Assembly: GCA_017479885.1 (NCBI GenBank)
Contig: JAFVBR010000034.1
Span: 1-64,000, forward strand
Direction: 5' to 3'
Source of the DNA: Paludibacteraceae bacterium
Lineage (GTDB): Bacteria; Bacteroidota; Bacteroidia; Bacteroidales; Paludibacteraceae
DNA: 64,000 nucleotides
A program made the translations under genes and the position numbers. Of this stretch, positions 48,229 to 56,326 are shown one piece after another; position 1 is the stretch's first letter; each line of letters starts with the position of its first letter. A model generated the notes under the pieces. That model saw only the letters and a list, made by a program, of their open reading frames with translations. It searched no databases and was not told the DNA's origin.

Positions 48229-49013
48229 GTGAAGCAGAAGATATGAGTTTCTGGGAGCACCTTGATGTATTGCGAAAGGTGCTATGGAAATCGTTGCTTG
48301 CAGTGACGGCGATTGCCGTGGTTGCTTTCTTCTTCAAAGACATGCTGTTCGGCGTGCTGTTTGCTCCATCACGGAATGACTTCGTATTATACAGAGGAAT
48401 GTGCCGCCTCGCGGAATTGACAGGTTGGCAGAGTCTCTGCCCCGGAGATTTCGAGGCATTGTTTATCAATACGGAGTTGGCTTCACAATTCATGACGCAT
48501 TTGGAGGTATCGTTGTGGACAGGAGTGTGCCTGGCTTCACCTTATATAATATACCTGTTGTACGGATTTGTGTCACCGGCGCTGTATGAGCAAGAGAAAA
48601 AACATTCGGTAGGAATAGTGCTTGCCTGCGTGGTGTTGTTTCTGGCAGGAGTGATGCTGAATTATTTTGTGATATTTCCGTTTTCGTTCAGGTTCCTGAG
48701 TACATACCAGGTGCAGGAGGCAGTGGTGAACCAGATATCGCTGTCGTCGTATATCTCTACATTTCTGATGCTGAGTCTGCTGATGGGAATAATGTTCGAG
48801 TTGCCGGTGCTGGCATGGATATTAGCCAGATTAGGTCTCGTTGAGGACAGCATGCTGCGCAAATACAGGAGACATGCGTTTGTGGGGATATGTATTGTGG
48901 CAGCAGTGATAACTCCGACTGGTGATGCGGTGACACTGATGCTGGTAACGCTACCGATATATATGCTTTACGAACTAAGTATTCTGATAGTAAGAAAGAC
49001 AAAACATATATAG
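48225..49013 (+). CDS. tatC: Sec-independent translocase subunit TatC
   Basis: The core receptor of the twin-arginine pathway in the inner membrane. It has six hydrophobic segments, the N-terminal signature MSFWEHLDVLRKVLWKSL, and the conserved FELPVLAWIL at about residue 190. Start is either TTG 48225 (262 residues) or ATG 48243 (256 residues); the ATG gives the classical TatC N-terminus. It directly follows two genes with twin-arginine motifs. No tatA/tatB gene is found in the window; normally tatA is adjacent. Confidence 0.92.
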   Translation: MSEAEDMSFWEHLDVLRKVLWKSLLAVTAIAVVAFFFKDMLFGVLFAPSRNDFVLYRGMCRLAELTGWQSLCPGDFEALFINTELASQFMTHLEVSLWTGVCLASPYIIYLLYGFVSPALYEQEKKHSVGIVLACVVLFLAGVMLNYFVIFPFSFRFLSTYQVQEAVVNQISLSSYISTFLMLSLLMGIMFELPVLAWILARLGLVEDSMLRKYRRHAFVGICIVAAVITPTGDAVTLMLVTLPIYMLYELSILIVRKTKHI

Positions 49014-49081
49014 AGGTATGCGACTTGGGAATTGGCACGAATTTTGTTGCGTGAGATATATCTTTATACGAATGGATTAAT

Positions 49082-49474
49082 ATGAGAAAACTGATACTCT
49101 TTCTGCTGATAGTGATTGCTTCGTACAGCGTTGTGGCACAAGAAATGATGCCGCAGCGCCCCAAGCGTACACCAGAGGAGATAGCGCAGAAGCAGACTGA
49201 ACGTTTGCAGAGGGACTTGCAACTGACGCAGGAGCAGAGAGATACGGTATATAAGATTCATCTGAAGTATGTGAATATGCGCAGAGAGAACGAAGTGAGA
49301 GACTCAACTGAACAACGCATACGAAACCTGATTGAGGAGTTGATCCCTATATTAACGGAAGAGCAAAAGATTACATTCGGACAATTCATAAAAGAGATAG
49401 GTCCGAAACGTCAGAGCACTCCGCGAATGAGAGCTGCAGAGGCAGAGGTGGTAAGTGAAGGCGGTGGAGAATAG
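49082..49474 (+). CDS. Spy/CpxP-like periplasmic protein
   Basis: 130 residues with a signal peptide (1-19, VVAQ). The mature part is highly charged and helical, with the two LTxEQ-type motifs of the Spy/CpxP fold (LQLTQEQRDTVYKIH, about 46-60, and LTEEQK, about 90-95). These proteins act as periplasmic chaperones or stress sensors in Proteobacteria; in Bacteroidales the role is unknown. It follows tatC by 68 bp and ends at a terminator. Confidence 0.65.
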   Translation: MRKLILFLLIVIASYSVVAQEMMPQRPKRTPEEIAQKQTERLQRDLQLTQEQRDTVYKIHLKYVNMRRENEVRDSTEQRIRNLIEELIPILTEEQKITFGQFIKEIGPKRQSTPRMRAAEAEVVSEGGGE

Positions 49475-49483
49475 TTACACGTT

Positions 49484-50128
49484 TCAGAAGACAGGGAAAC
49501 AGCAGACTACAAGAAGAATGGATAGCATGATAATCAATCCGTATTCCAAATAATGAGGCGAGACCGGTGTCTCGTCTTTTTTTATGACATTAGTCTTGAG
49601 TAATGTAAAATAGAGGGGCAGAACAATGACTGTGGCGAGCAGCAATCCGGCAAGAATGTCACCCGGGTAGTGCACACCGAGATACATGCGGCTCCAGCAG
49701 TTGAGAGCAACCCAAAGCATCAGCGGCAACGTGGTGCGCCAGTTGCGCCAGACAAGAGAGAAGAGCAGGGCAATAGAGAAAGTGTCGGCGGCATGACTGC
49801 TCGGGAAACCGTATTTGCCTCCGCGGTAGCCGTTGACGATGTGCACTAAGTGTTTGAGCGCCTCGTCTCTTGCAGGTCTGGGACGGCAGATGAGATGCTT
49901 GAGCGCGTGAGAAACATAGTCGGACACACCGAAGGCAAGCAGCACTCCGAGCAATAACCAGAGACACCTGTTGCCATAACGTTTTGCCAGAAGAAAAACC
50001 ATTATGACATACATCGGAATCCAGACATACTTGCTCGACACGTTCCAGAGAAACGTGTCGAGAATTGCATTGTGCCAGCCGTTAATGTCAAGCAGCAGTT
50101 GTGAATCCAGTTCCAATAGTTGCTCCAT
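49484..50128 (-). CDS. PAP2-family membrane phosphatase
   Basis: A 214-residue membrane phosphatase with the three family motifs: KHLICRPRP (about 77-85), PSSHAAD (about 109-115), and SRMYLGVHYPGD (about 145-156). Related Bacteroidales enzymes remove phosphate from undecaprenyl diphosphate or lipid A; which one cannot be told here. It converges with the Spy-like gene, whose terminator lies inside the end of this gene. Confidence 0.87.
   Translation of the reverse strand: MEQLLELDSQLLLDINGWHNAILDTFLWNVSSKYVWIPMYVIMVFLLAKRYGNRCLWLLLGVLLAFGVSDYVSHALKHLICRPRPARDEALKHLVHIVNGYRGGKYGFPSSHAADTFSIALLFSLVWRNWRTTLPLMLWVALNCWSRMYLGVHYPGDILAGLLLATVIVLPLYFTLLKTNVIKKDETPVSPHYLEYGLIIMLSILLVVCCFPVF
49558..49584 (+). 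terminator. rho-independent terminator of the tatC/Spy-like unit
   Basis: GGCGAGAC and GTCTCGTC pair (one G-U) around CGGT and are followed by seven Ts. It lies within the C-terminal codons of the convergent PAP2 gene. Confidence 0.75.
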
Positions 50129-50148
50129 CAGTTATTTGTTTTTCCACT

Positions 50149-50181
50149 GCAAAAGTACATCAATATTTTTGTATATGCAAA
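50149..50181 (-). promoter_or_regulatory. promoter for the PAP2 gene
   Basis: Minus-strand TTTGC (50181-50177), 19-bp spacer, TACTTTTGC (50157-50149), 20 bp before the start codon. Confidence 0.78.
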
Positions 50182-50349
50182 TTTCAGCGATTATGGAACT
50201 GTGCTAAAGGCTGGTGACAAGGAATTGCTATGTTGTGCTGAAATCGCATGGTAAAGTGAATTGTTTTTGAGGAATAGATATTTCTGTACTTTTCAACATT
50301 TGTAATGTTGCCAAAGCAGTATGGCGTTTTGCAGTAAATATCCAAAGAA

Positions 50350-50382
50350 TTTGGCTATTTGCAAAACTTTCACTACTTTTGC
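50350..50382 (+). promoter_or_regulatory. promoter reading into the rhuM gene
   Basis: TTTG (50350-50353), 20-bp spacer, TACTTTTGC (50374-50382). The transcript would have a leader of about 345 nt before rhuM. Confidence 0.65.
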
Positions 50383-50387
50383 AAAGT

Positions 50388-50735
50388 CTTTACGGATAGT
50401 GTGCAATGTGTTGCACAAAACGATATTCCGCAAAGGTTAAAACATAACATATTAACAGCGTTTATTGACGCTTTGTCCTTGGCTCTACTGAATCAGGAAA
50501 TTGAATTGCAATATGTATGAAGTCTCAAAAAGAGAATACCGATGTCTCGCTGCCAAACAGGAACAGTTTTGTAGATGACGCATTTATTGCGAATTTCCAA
50601 TTACGAACCCACTGCGTTCCCAATTTAAAAGGACTCAATATCTTCTGCCAATTCAAATCCTCGACCACGACAAGTGTGAGTACTATGAACTTGAAGCTGT
50701 AAACAAGAAACATACAACAAATCCAATACCTGTCT
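50388..50735 (+). other. long leader before the RhuM-like gene, no supported gene
   Basis: This stretch holds open frames of about 60 codons on both strands (50517-50702, 50525-50713) without recognisable similarity or Shine-Dalgarno-like context. I see no strong hairpin. It may be a decayed gene or an untranslated leader at the core/island boundary. Confidence 0.35.
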
Positions 50736-51596
50736 ATGGCAAACGAGATAGTTCTATATAAACCAAATGAGCAGTTTCAGTTGGAAGTACAACTGAAAGA
50801 CGAAACTGTATGGCTCACACAACAGCAGATAGCGGATTTGTTTGGTGTTAAGCGACCTGCTGTTACGAAACATTTAGGCAATATCTTCAGAGAAGGTGAG
50901 TTAGATATGAATTCAGTATGTTCCATTTTGGAACTAACTGCCGCAGACGGTAAAGTATATAGTACTCAATTCTATAATCTTGATGCCATACTTTCAGTCG
51001 GTTACCGCGTAAACAGCCGTAATGCCACCATATTCCGCAAATGGGCTACAACCGTACTGAAGGATTATATGCTTCGTGGTTATGCTGTCAATCAGCGGAT
51101 GTTGCATTTAGAAGAGCGCATTGACAACCGTTTGAGAGTCATAGAAAACCGGCTTGACGAACATCAGGAACAGATAGATTTCTTTGTGCAACGCAACTTG
51201 CCACCTGTTGAAAAAGTCTTTTATAACGGACAATTTTTTGATGCAAGGGCGGTATTGGAACAGATAATAAAGACTGCGACAAAGAGAGTTGTTGTCATTG
51301 ATGAATATATTGATGCCGCCACATTCGAGATGCTTGATGTCCGGCAGAAAGGTGTGAGTGCCGACATATATTCGTCTGCGCTGCATACGACCTTGCGTGA
51401 TGCACATAATAATACTGCGGGTGTCAAACCTGTAAACACCCACAAGTGGAGCAAACCCTCGCACGACCGCTGGTTGATTATTGACGAACAGGTGTATCAC
51501 TGCGGTCACTCGCTCAAAGATATGGGACAGAAACTCTCCGCCATCTCACTGATAGAAAGCATAACAGCAGAAGATATTTTGAAACAAGTAAGATAA
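50736..51596 (+). CDS. RhuM-family protein with C-terminal PLD-like domain
   Basis: 286 residues. The RhuM domain (about 1-160) begins with a helix-turn-helix-like DETVWLTQQQIADLFGVKRP and has the family phrase STQFYNLDAILSVGYRVNS. After a coiled stretch (about 120-150), residues 160-286 resemble a phospholipase-D/nuclease fold: HDRWLIIDEQVYHCGHSLKD at about 243-262, where the usual H-x-K-x4-D reads H-D-R. RhuM genes are often inserted in restriction-modification loci, consistent with the specificity-domain fragments 5 kb away. Function not established. Confidence 0.75.
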   Translation: MANEIVLYKPNEQFQLEVQLKDETVWLTQQQIADLFGVKRPAVTKHLGNIFREGELDMNSVCSILELTAADGKVYSTQFYNLDAILSVGYRVNSRNATIFRKWATTVLKDYMLRGYAVNQRMLHLEERIDNRLRVIENRLDEHQEQIDFFVQRNLPPVEKVFYNGQFFDARAVLEQIIKTATKRVVVIDEYIDAATFEMLDVRQKGVSADIYSSALHTTLRDAHNNTAGVKPVNTHKWSKPSHDRWLIIDEQVYHCGHSLKDMGQKLSAISLIESITAEDILKQVR

Positions 51597-51601
51597 TATA
51601 C

Positions 51602-51616
51602 CGTCGCTTAGCGACG
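51602..51616. other. small hairpin after the RhuM-like gene
   Basis: CGTCGC-TTA-GCGACG, perfect 6-bp stem, 5 bp after the stop codon; ATCC-GTTA-GGAT follows at 51630. Similar small hairpins follow the next gene (52514, 52562). No T-run. Confidence 0.5.
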
Positions 51617-51685
51617 TAAAACAGTAAGCATCCGTTAGGATTAGAAAATAAAGTATTTAAGCAATAGAAAATAACATACAAATAT

Positions 51686-52507
51686 ATGGCAAAGATACAG
51701 CCCCTAATAGTGAAGGACACAACCATACGTACATTGTCGCAAAACGGGATGGATTATATTTGTATTACAGATATAGCACGACAGAAGAATGGTTTGGAGC
51801 CAAACATTGTTGTTGGCAACTGGATGCGCAATCGTAATACTATAGAGTATCTCGGTTTGTGGGAGATGCTGAATAATCCTACTTTTAACCCCATCGAATT
51901 CGAGGGGGTTAAAAGTCAGGCAGGATTGAATGCTTTTACACTCAGCCCTTCACGTTGGATTGAATTGACACATGCAATTGGCATTATCAGTTCCACAGGA
52001 CGCAACGGCGGCACATACGCCCAACGCGATATTGCTTTCAAGTTTGCAAGTTGGGTGTCCGTTGAGTTTGAACTGTATCTCATTAAAGAGTTCCAACGCC
52101 TCAAAGAGGAAGAGCAGAAAGCACTCGGTTGGTCAGCAAAACGTGAGTTGGCGAAAATCAATTACCATATACATACGGACGCAATCAAAGAGCACCTTGT
52201 GCCGCAAGAGATTGACCCTTACCATCGTTCGCTAATCTATGCCAACGAAGCCGATGTGCTTAATGTAGCTCTGTTCGGAATGACTGCCAAAGAATGGCGT
52301 GATGCACATCCTAAAGACAAAGGCAACATCCGTGACTACGCAACAATCAACCAGTTAATTTGTCTGAGTAACATGGAGAACTTGAATGCAGTCTTTATCA
52401 ACGAAGGGTTGTCGCAGAGCGAACGTCTCCAGAAACTCAATCAAATTGCCATCCAACAAATGACCGTGTTGGAGAATGTTGAATCGAAGAAGATATTAAA
52501 AGCATAA
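51686..52507 (+). CDS. KilA-N domain protein
   Basis: 273 residues. The N-terminal half (about 15-145) shows the KilA-N DNA-binding pattern: YICITDIARQ, VGNWMRNRNTIEYLGLWE, and GTYAQRDIAFKFASWVSVEFELYLIKEFQRL. The C-terminal half is helical and of unknown function (NEADVLNVALFGMTAKEWR). KilA-N proteins occur in phages and mobile islands. No phage structural gene is nearby, so I read it as an island accessory gene. Confidence 0.82.
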   Translation: MAKIQPLIVKDTTIRTLSQNGMDYICITDIARQKNGLEPNIVVGNWMRNRNTIEYLGLWEMLNNPTFNPIEFEGVKSQAGLNAFTLSPSRWIELTHAIGIISSTGRNGGTYAQRDIAFKFASWVSVEFELYLIKEFQRLKEEEQKALGWSAKRELAKINYHIHTDAIKEHLVPQEIDPYHRSLIYANEADVLNVALFGMTAKEWRDAHPKDKGNIRDYATINQLICLSNMENLNAVFINEGLSQSERLQKLNQIAIQQMTVLENVESKKILKA

Positions 52508-52513
52508 ATAAAT

Positions 52514-52577
52514 CGTCCCTTTCTGGGACGTTAAATAGGGAAAATATATTAACATATAACAGCGCAAAGCGTTGCGC
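52514..52577. other. two small hairpins after the KilA-N gene
   Basis: CGTCCC/GGGACG at 52514-52530 (5-nt loop) and GCGCAA/TTGCGC at 52562-52577 (4-nt loop). Both are perfect 6-bp stems; the flanks are A/T-rich with repeated AACATATTA-like words. They could end the KilA-N transcript, but neither has a T-run. Confidence 0.45.
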
Positions 52578-52615
52578 AATAACATATTAAAATAACATAG
52601 CATTACTATTATTTC

Positions 52616-52858
52616 GTGTCTATCTAAAGCGTAGGAAACTTTATAAGATATAAAAGCACCGAAATAATATGGCTTCAATGTAGATTGAGGTCTTATTATC
52701 CCCAGATAATGGGTAATGTTCACGATTATAGGCGTGAACTTGCTTATTGGGGATAAAGGCTTCATTCCTACGCTGCCTTGATAGACACATAAGAAGTTCA
52801 CGTCTTTCTTATGTTGTCTCACGGATTGATAGTATGCATATAAAAACTATCGATCTGT
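52616..52858 (+). ncRNA. highly structured leader RNA upstream of the FkbH-like gene
   Basis: Paired segments: GTGTCTATC (52616) with GATAGACAC (52780); AGCGTAGGAA (52628) with TTCCTACGCT (52765); CTTCAAT (52673) with ATTGAGG (52684); TTATCCCC (52696) with GGGGATAA (52749); GTTCACG (52718) with CGTGAAC (52733). Further on, AGACACATAAGAA (52783) pairs with TTCTTATGTTGTCT (52806), excluding the first stem, and its loop carries another GTTCACG. A last stem of about 13 bp (52821-52858) ends at the base before the ATG at 52859. This fits a cis-regulatory RNA or a small inverted-repeat element; I recognise no known class. Confidence 0.6.
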
Positions 52859-54730
52859 ATGTTGGATATTAAAACCATTAAACTTATCATTTGGGACTTG
52901 GATGATACTTTTTGGCAAGGTACATTATCAGAAGGCGGCGCATACGCTCTTGAAGAAAACATTCAATTTGTAAAAGATGCCACTGATGCTGGCATCATTA
53001 ATTCTATTTGCTCAAAAAACGACCCCGAACCGACTTTCAATTACTTACAGCAGTTGGGCATTTTAGATTATTTTGTATTCTCATCCATCAATTGGGAAAA
53101 TAAAGGTGTGCGGATTCAGCAAATGATAGACCAAATGGCTTTGCGCCCGCAAAATGTATTGTTTATTGATGATAATGTACACAATCTCCACGAGGCGAAA
53201 CATATTTTACCTGACCTTCAAATAGCCGAACCGATTGCGATAAAAGAACTGATAGCACAGACGACTATACTTGAGAAGAAAGACTTTGCTCACAAAAGAT
53301 TAAAGCAGTATAAGGTACTTGAGACCAAATCCCAAGAAGCAAAATCTTTCGATTCCAACGAGGCATTTTTGTATGCAAGCAACATACGCGTTGACTTGCA
53401 TGCAGACTGCTTAAATCAGATTGAGCGGCTGCATGATTTAATCTTACGTAGTAATCAATTGAACTTCACTAAGAAACGCATTAGTAAAGAGGATTTGGAG
53501 AATCTTATAAACGACAAGGGATACAAGTGCGGCTATGTTTCAGTGGTTGATAATTATGGCGATTATGGTATAGTAGGGTTTTATGCAGTATGCGATAACA
53601 AATTAGAGCATTTTGTATTCTCGTGCCGCACGATGGGGCAGTTAATTGAACAATGGGTATATGCTCAATTAGGCTTTCCGCAGTTGGAAGTAGTAGGGGA
53701 AGTTCGAACTCAATTAAACAAACACGATTGTCCAAAGTGGATTAATCAGTCAGATGCCACTAAAAGCGATGGAAATTCTCAAAAGGAAATAACTGCTTGC
53801 AAAATCTTATTAAAAGGACCATGCGATTTAGCACACTCGCAAAGCTATCTCAGACAAGTTGGACATATTGACACAGAATTTACTTATGTGGACAATTCCG
53901 GAAAAATTATAGAAGGCTATAACCATTCCGTCCATATCTTAGGACTGCATGAGTATTCCCAAAGCGACAAAGACACCATTATCAAAGATTGTCAATTTGT
54001 AGATGCTGCCATGTTGGAAGGCAAATTCTTTACCGGCAATTATGACGTGATATTTCTGTCATCACTCATAGAGACTCCCTATGGAATATACCAAAAGAAG
54101 GGGACAAACATAAAAGTTGCCTTTGGCGGGAAGAACAGACCGATAACAAATCCTTCCAACTGGGAAGATTATATAACGGGGAAGTTGTATAATGGACATA
54201 ATCATTTTACAGCGCAATACCTGAAAGAGTTTTCTCTAAACTATGAGTTCATCGGTTCAACCACTCCCGATAGTTATTTGGAATTTTTACGCAAAGCGTT
54301 GGAATGGCTGCCAAATAAGACCACTTTGTGTGTTATATTAGGCACTACGTATCCACATAAGGACCAGACAGAATGGGCTGAAGAACATCAGAATTTGAAT
54401 CAAGTTGTTATCTCTCTTGCCAAAAATGAATCACGCTTGCGGTATATTGCAATAGATGATATTATACAAGGCGAAAGCGATTTTATGGATGATTCTCTCA
54501 ATCACTTTACAGCAAGAGTGTATTTCGAAATTGCGCAAAAAATGGCAGCAATTATTCATGAATGTACCGGGGTTTCTATCAGAGGCTATTCGAAATATAT
54601 CTTATTCTTCGATAGTATCTTACATGGCGGAAAAACATTATTTACAAGATTTATATCTTCAGATAATTGGCTGTATAAAGCACTAAAACCGCTATACCTC
54701 AAAATTGCGCGTAAGAAGAAAACGATATAA
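52859..54730 (+). CDS. FkbH-like HAD-family protein with C-terminal SGNH-like region
   Basis: 623 residues. Residues 5-330 are an FkbH-type module: HAD motif I IIWDLDDTFWQGTLSE (10-25), ICSKND (about 51-56), VLFIDDNVHNLHEA (about 99-112), and the later FVFSCRTMG, LRSNQLN and GDYGIVGFY blocks. FkbH domains load glyceryl or related acyl units onto carrier proteins. Residues 350-600 look like an SGNH-type hydrolase or transferase domain (LGLHEYSQ, VIFLSSLIETPYG, ITGKLYNGHNHF). The tail is basic and aromatic. No carrier protein or polysaccharide genes are adjacent, so this is an orphan. Its codon use is A/T-rich compared with the core. Confidence 0.75.
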   Translation: MLDIKTIKLIIWDLDDTFWQGTLSEGGAYALEENIQFVKDATDAGIINSICSKNDPEPTFNYLQQLGILDYFVFSSINWENKGVRIQQMIDQMALRPQNVLFIDDNVHNLHEAKHILPDLQIAEPIAIKELIAQTTILEKKDFAHKRLKQYKVLETKSQEAKSFDSNEAFLYASNIRVDLHADCLNQIERLHDLILRSNQLNFTKKRISKEDLENLINDKGYKCGYVSVVDNYGDYGIVGFYAVCDNKLEHFVFSCRTMGQLIEQWVYAQLGFPQLEVVGEVRTQLNKHDCPKWINQSDATKSDGNSQKEITACKILLKGPCDLAHSQSYLRQVGHIDTEFTYVDNSGKIIEGYNHSVHILGLHEYSQSDKDTIIKDCQFVDAAMLEGKFFTGNYDVIFLSSLIETPYGIYQKKGTNIKVAFGGKNRPITNPSNWEDYITGKLYNGHNHFTAQYLKEFSLNYEFIGSTTPDSYLEFLRKALEWLPNKTTLCVILGTTYPHKDQTEWAEEHQNLNQVVISLAKNESRLRYIAIDDIIQGESDFMDDSLNHFTARVYFEIAQKMAAIIHECTGVSIRGYSKYILFFDSILHGGKTLFTRFISSDNWLYKALKPLYLKIARKKKTI

Positions 54731-54813
54731 AATCATTAGTGTCACTAATGGTCTATAATGGCAAAATAATTATACTATTCTTGTTTATTCGTTGTTCAAC
54801 TCCTCTTTAAAAA

Positions 54814-54858
54814 CACCCTCGAAGACGCTGTTTGTCGGTTACGAGGGTGCTTTTGTTT
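54814..54858. terminator. bidirectional terminator between FkbH-like and fic genes
   Basis: CACCCTCG (54814) pairs with CGAGGGTG (54842), followed by a T-rich run and preceded by AAAAA, so it can act in both directions. A separate palindrome CATTAGTG-T-CACTAATG lies just after the FkbH-like stop (54734-54750). Nothing else was seen in 54731-54943. Confidence 0.75.
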
Positions 54859-54943
54859 TGCAAAATGTACTACTATGATAGTTTTATGAGAAAACCTGTC
54901 TCAGTATTAGACAACATAAAAGACGATTTGGAAAGACAATACA

Positions 54944-55825
54944 CTAATACTTGATTTTGAAATAATCAAGCAATGCTTTATAATTGTCTTGAGCGGTTAA
55001 GCAAGTGTCGCGCATAAAGCCGTCTGTACGTCCCCAGTTCTGTATGCCGCGATAATAGAACAGGCGCAATTCTTCTGTAATGATAAATGGCACTATACCA
55101 CTTTGCAAACACTGCCAAAACATTACCAACCGCCCAACACGACCATTGCCGTCTTGAAACGGGTGGATGCGCTCAAACTGCACATGAAAATTCAAAATAT
55201 CATCTAACTCAATTTGAGTGATTGCGTTATAGTTTGAAATCAACTCTTTAATGCGCTTGTGTACATCTTTGGGTTGCACCGTTTCTTCGCCTCCGACCTC
55301 GTTTGCAAGCCGCTTATAATCACCCACAGCAAACCACGGCTTTTGACTGTCAGAAGTATTGGTTTTGAGAATAAAATGCAGTTGTTTTATGTGCGCTTCG
55401 GTCAAACGATCAGTGGCATGGTCGATGATATAATCTATGCAGCGAAAGTGATTGACGGTTTCCATAATATCGTCAATGCGAGTGCTTTCGGTCGTTATGC
55501 CAAGTGTGTTTGTTTCAAATATATAGCGTGTCTGCTCTTTGGTTAAACGACTGCCTTCAATGTGGTTGGAATTATATGTGAGGTCAATTTGCGTGCGGTG
55601 ATAGATACCGCCTTTGAGTTTAGTCTCTTTTTCCTCACGCAGGCGTTGGAGCAAAGGTGATACTTTTTTCTTTCCCTTTTGTGGTAAAACAGCATCGGCA
55701 GGGATATTCCAAGTTTTACCTGTAAGAAATGCCCCGTCAATCTTGCCCGCAGCGCAGTAATTACGGGCGGTACGCTCACTAATGCCGTACTTTTCGGCAA
55801 ACTGTATGACTGAAATATATTCCAT
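54944..55825 (-). CDS. Fic-family protein with N-terminal HTH domain
   Basis: Probable AMP-transferase. The 293-residue protein starts at the ATG at 55825 (the frame opens upstream but through the promoter). Residues 1-48 look like a helix-turn-helix (SVIQFAEKYGISERTARNYC). An inhibitory motif of the class II type, SNHIEGSRLT, is at about residue 83. The Fic motif HPFQDGNGRVGR is complete near residue 220, with the upstream His in FHVQFERIHPF. Self-inhibition by the Glu is expected. Promoter and operator-like repeats are described separately. Fic genes frequently travel in restriction-modification islands. Confidence 0.88.
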   Translation of the reverse strand: MEYISVIQFAEKYGISERTARNYCAAGKIDGAFLTGKTWNIPADAVLPQKGKKKVSPLLQRLREEKETKLKGGIYHRTQIDLTYNSNHIEGSRLTKEQTRYIFETNTLGITTESTRIDDIMETVNHFRCIDYIIDHATDRLTEAHIKQLHFILKTNTSDSQKPWFAVGDYKRLANEVGGEETVQPKDVHKRIKELISNYNAITQIELDDILNFHVQFERIHPFQDGNGRVGRLVMFWQCLQSGIVPFIITEELRLFYYRGIQNWGRTDGFMRDTCLTAQDNYKALLDYFKIKY

Positions 55826-55828
55826 ACT

Positions 55829-55888
55829 ATCGGCAAGTTTTAATTGAAAAACCGCCGCAAAGATACAACTTTTTGCCGACATCGGCAA
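55829..55888 (-). promoter_or_regulatory. operator-like repeats TTGCCGAT at the fic promoter
   Basis: A palindrome TTGCCGA-N2-TCGGCAA (55873-55888) overlaps the -33 side of the promoter, and a third copy TTGCCGAT (55829-55836 on the minus strand) lies 3 bp before the ATG. The Fic protein has an N-terminal HTH, so autoregulation is plausible. Confidence 0.55.
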
Positions 55889-55889
55889 A
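55857..55889 (-). promoter_or_regulatory. promoter for the fic gene
   Basis: Minus-strand TTTGC (55889-55885), 19-bp spacer, TATCTTTGC (55865-55857), about 32 bp before the ATG. Confidence 0.78.
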
Positions 55890-55913
55890 TCTATTTTGCT
55901 TTTTACTTAAAAA

Positions 55914-55937
55914 GGACGATTTTAATAAGCCGAAAAT
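55914..55937 (+). repeat. cassette-boundary repeat, copy 1 (inverted orientation)
   Basis: GGACGATTT, then TAAT, then AAGCCGAAAAT: the 24-bp boundary repeat with three changes, on the plus strand, opposite to the other three copies. Encodes DDFNKPK. Confidence 0.75.
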
Positions 55938-56313
55938 TATATTTCAAGAAATTGTCCAAGAAAGTCAATTTATGATTGACAATAAGATGAACTTCATGTG
56001 CAATGATACATGTAGAATTATTGTCGGTAAAGATATTGACTTTTTGTTAGGCATAATGAATAGCAAACTCTTCTTTTATGCGATTAAAACATATTATGGA
56101 GGTGGAGGATTGGGTGAACATGCCGTAAGGATGAAGCACACATTCTTCCAGCAATTTCATTGCATTAAGGCAGATCCTTATATTAAAGAGTTGGTAAATT
56201 CGATAGTAACAACTAGTAACTTGACAATAGAAAATGAGCTTAACACACAGGTATATAAGTTGTATAATCTAACTCCAGAAGAAATAGATTATATTGAAAA
56301 TAGAGAGCCTTAA
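55914..56313 (+). pseudogene. specificity-domain fragment A of an Eco57I/PglX-like enzyme
   Basis: About 130 codons with no credible start: the only upstream start is a TTG in the fic promoter. The translation begins KKDDFNKPKIIFQEIV and has FLLGIMNSKLFFYAIKTYYGG and ends LYNLTPEEIDYIENREP. This is the pattern of the C-terminal TaqI-like specificity domain of type IIG enzymes. It is the only one of four such fragments on the plus strand. Its stop overlaps the stop of fragment B inside a palindrome. Confidence 0.75.
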
Positions 56314-56326
56314 ACACTCTCTATTT
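56298..56326. terminator. palindrome shared by the ends of fragments A and B
   Basis: AAATAGAGAG and CTCTCTATTT pair around a 9-nt loop that contains both stop codons. Nearly the same hairpin ends fragment D (60351-60381), so it may mark the cassette's 3' boundary as well as end transcription. Confidence 0.7.

Noticed and set aside
50517..50702. Small gene in the leader of the RhuM-like gene
   Set aside because: About 60 codons, frames open on both strands, no family resemblance and no clear start signal.
52616..52788. Retron or group II intron
   Set aside because: There is no reverse transcriptase nearby and no group II domain V-like motif was recognised.
52496..52822. Minus-strand frame of 108 codons upstream of the FkbH-like gene
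   Set aside because: It coincides with the nested inverted repeats, which explain the sequence better than a protein.
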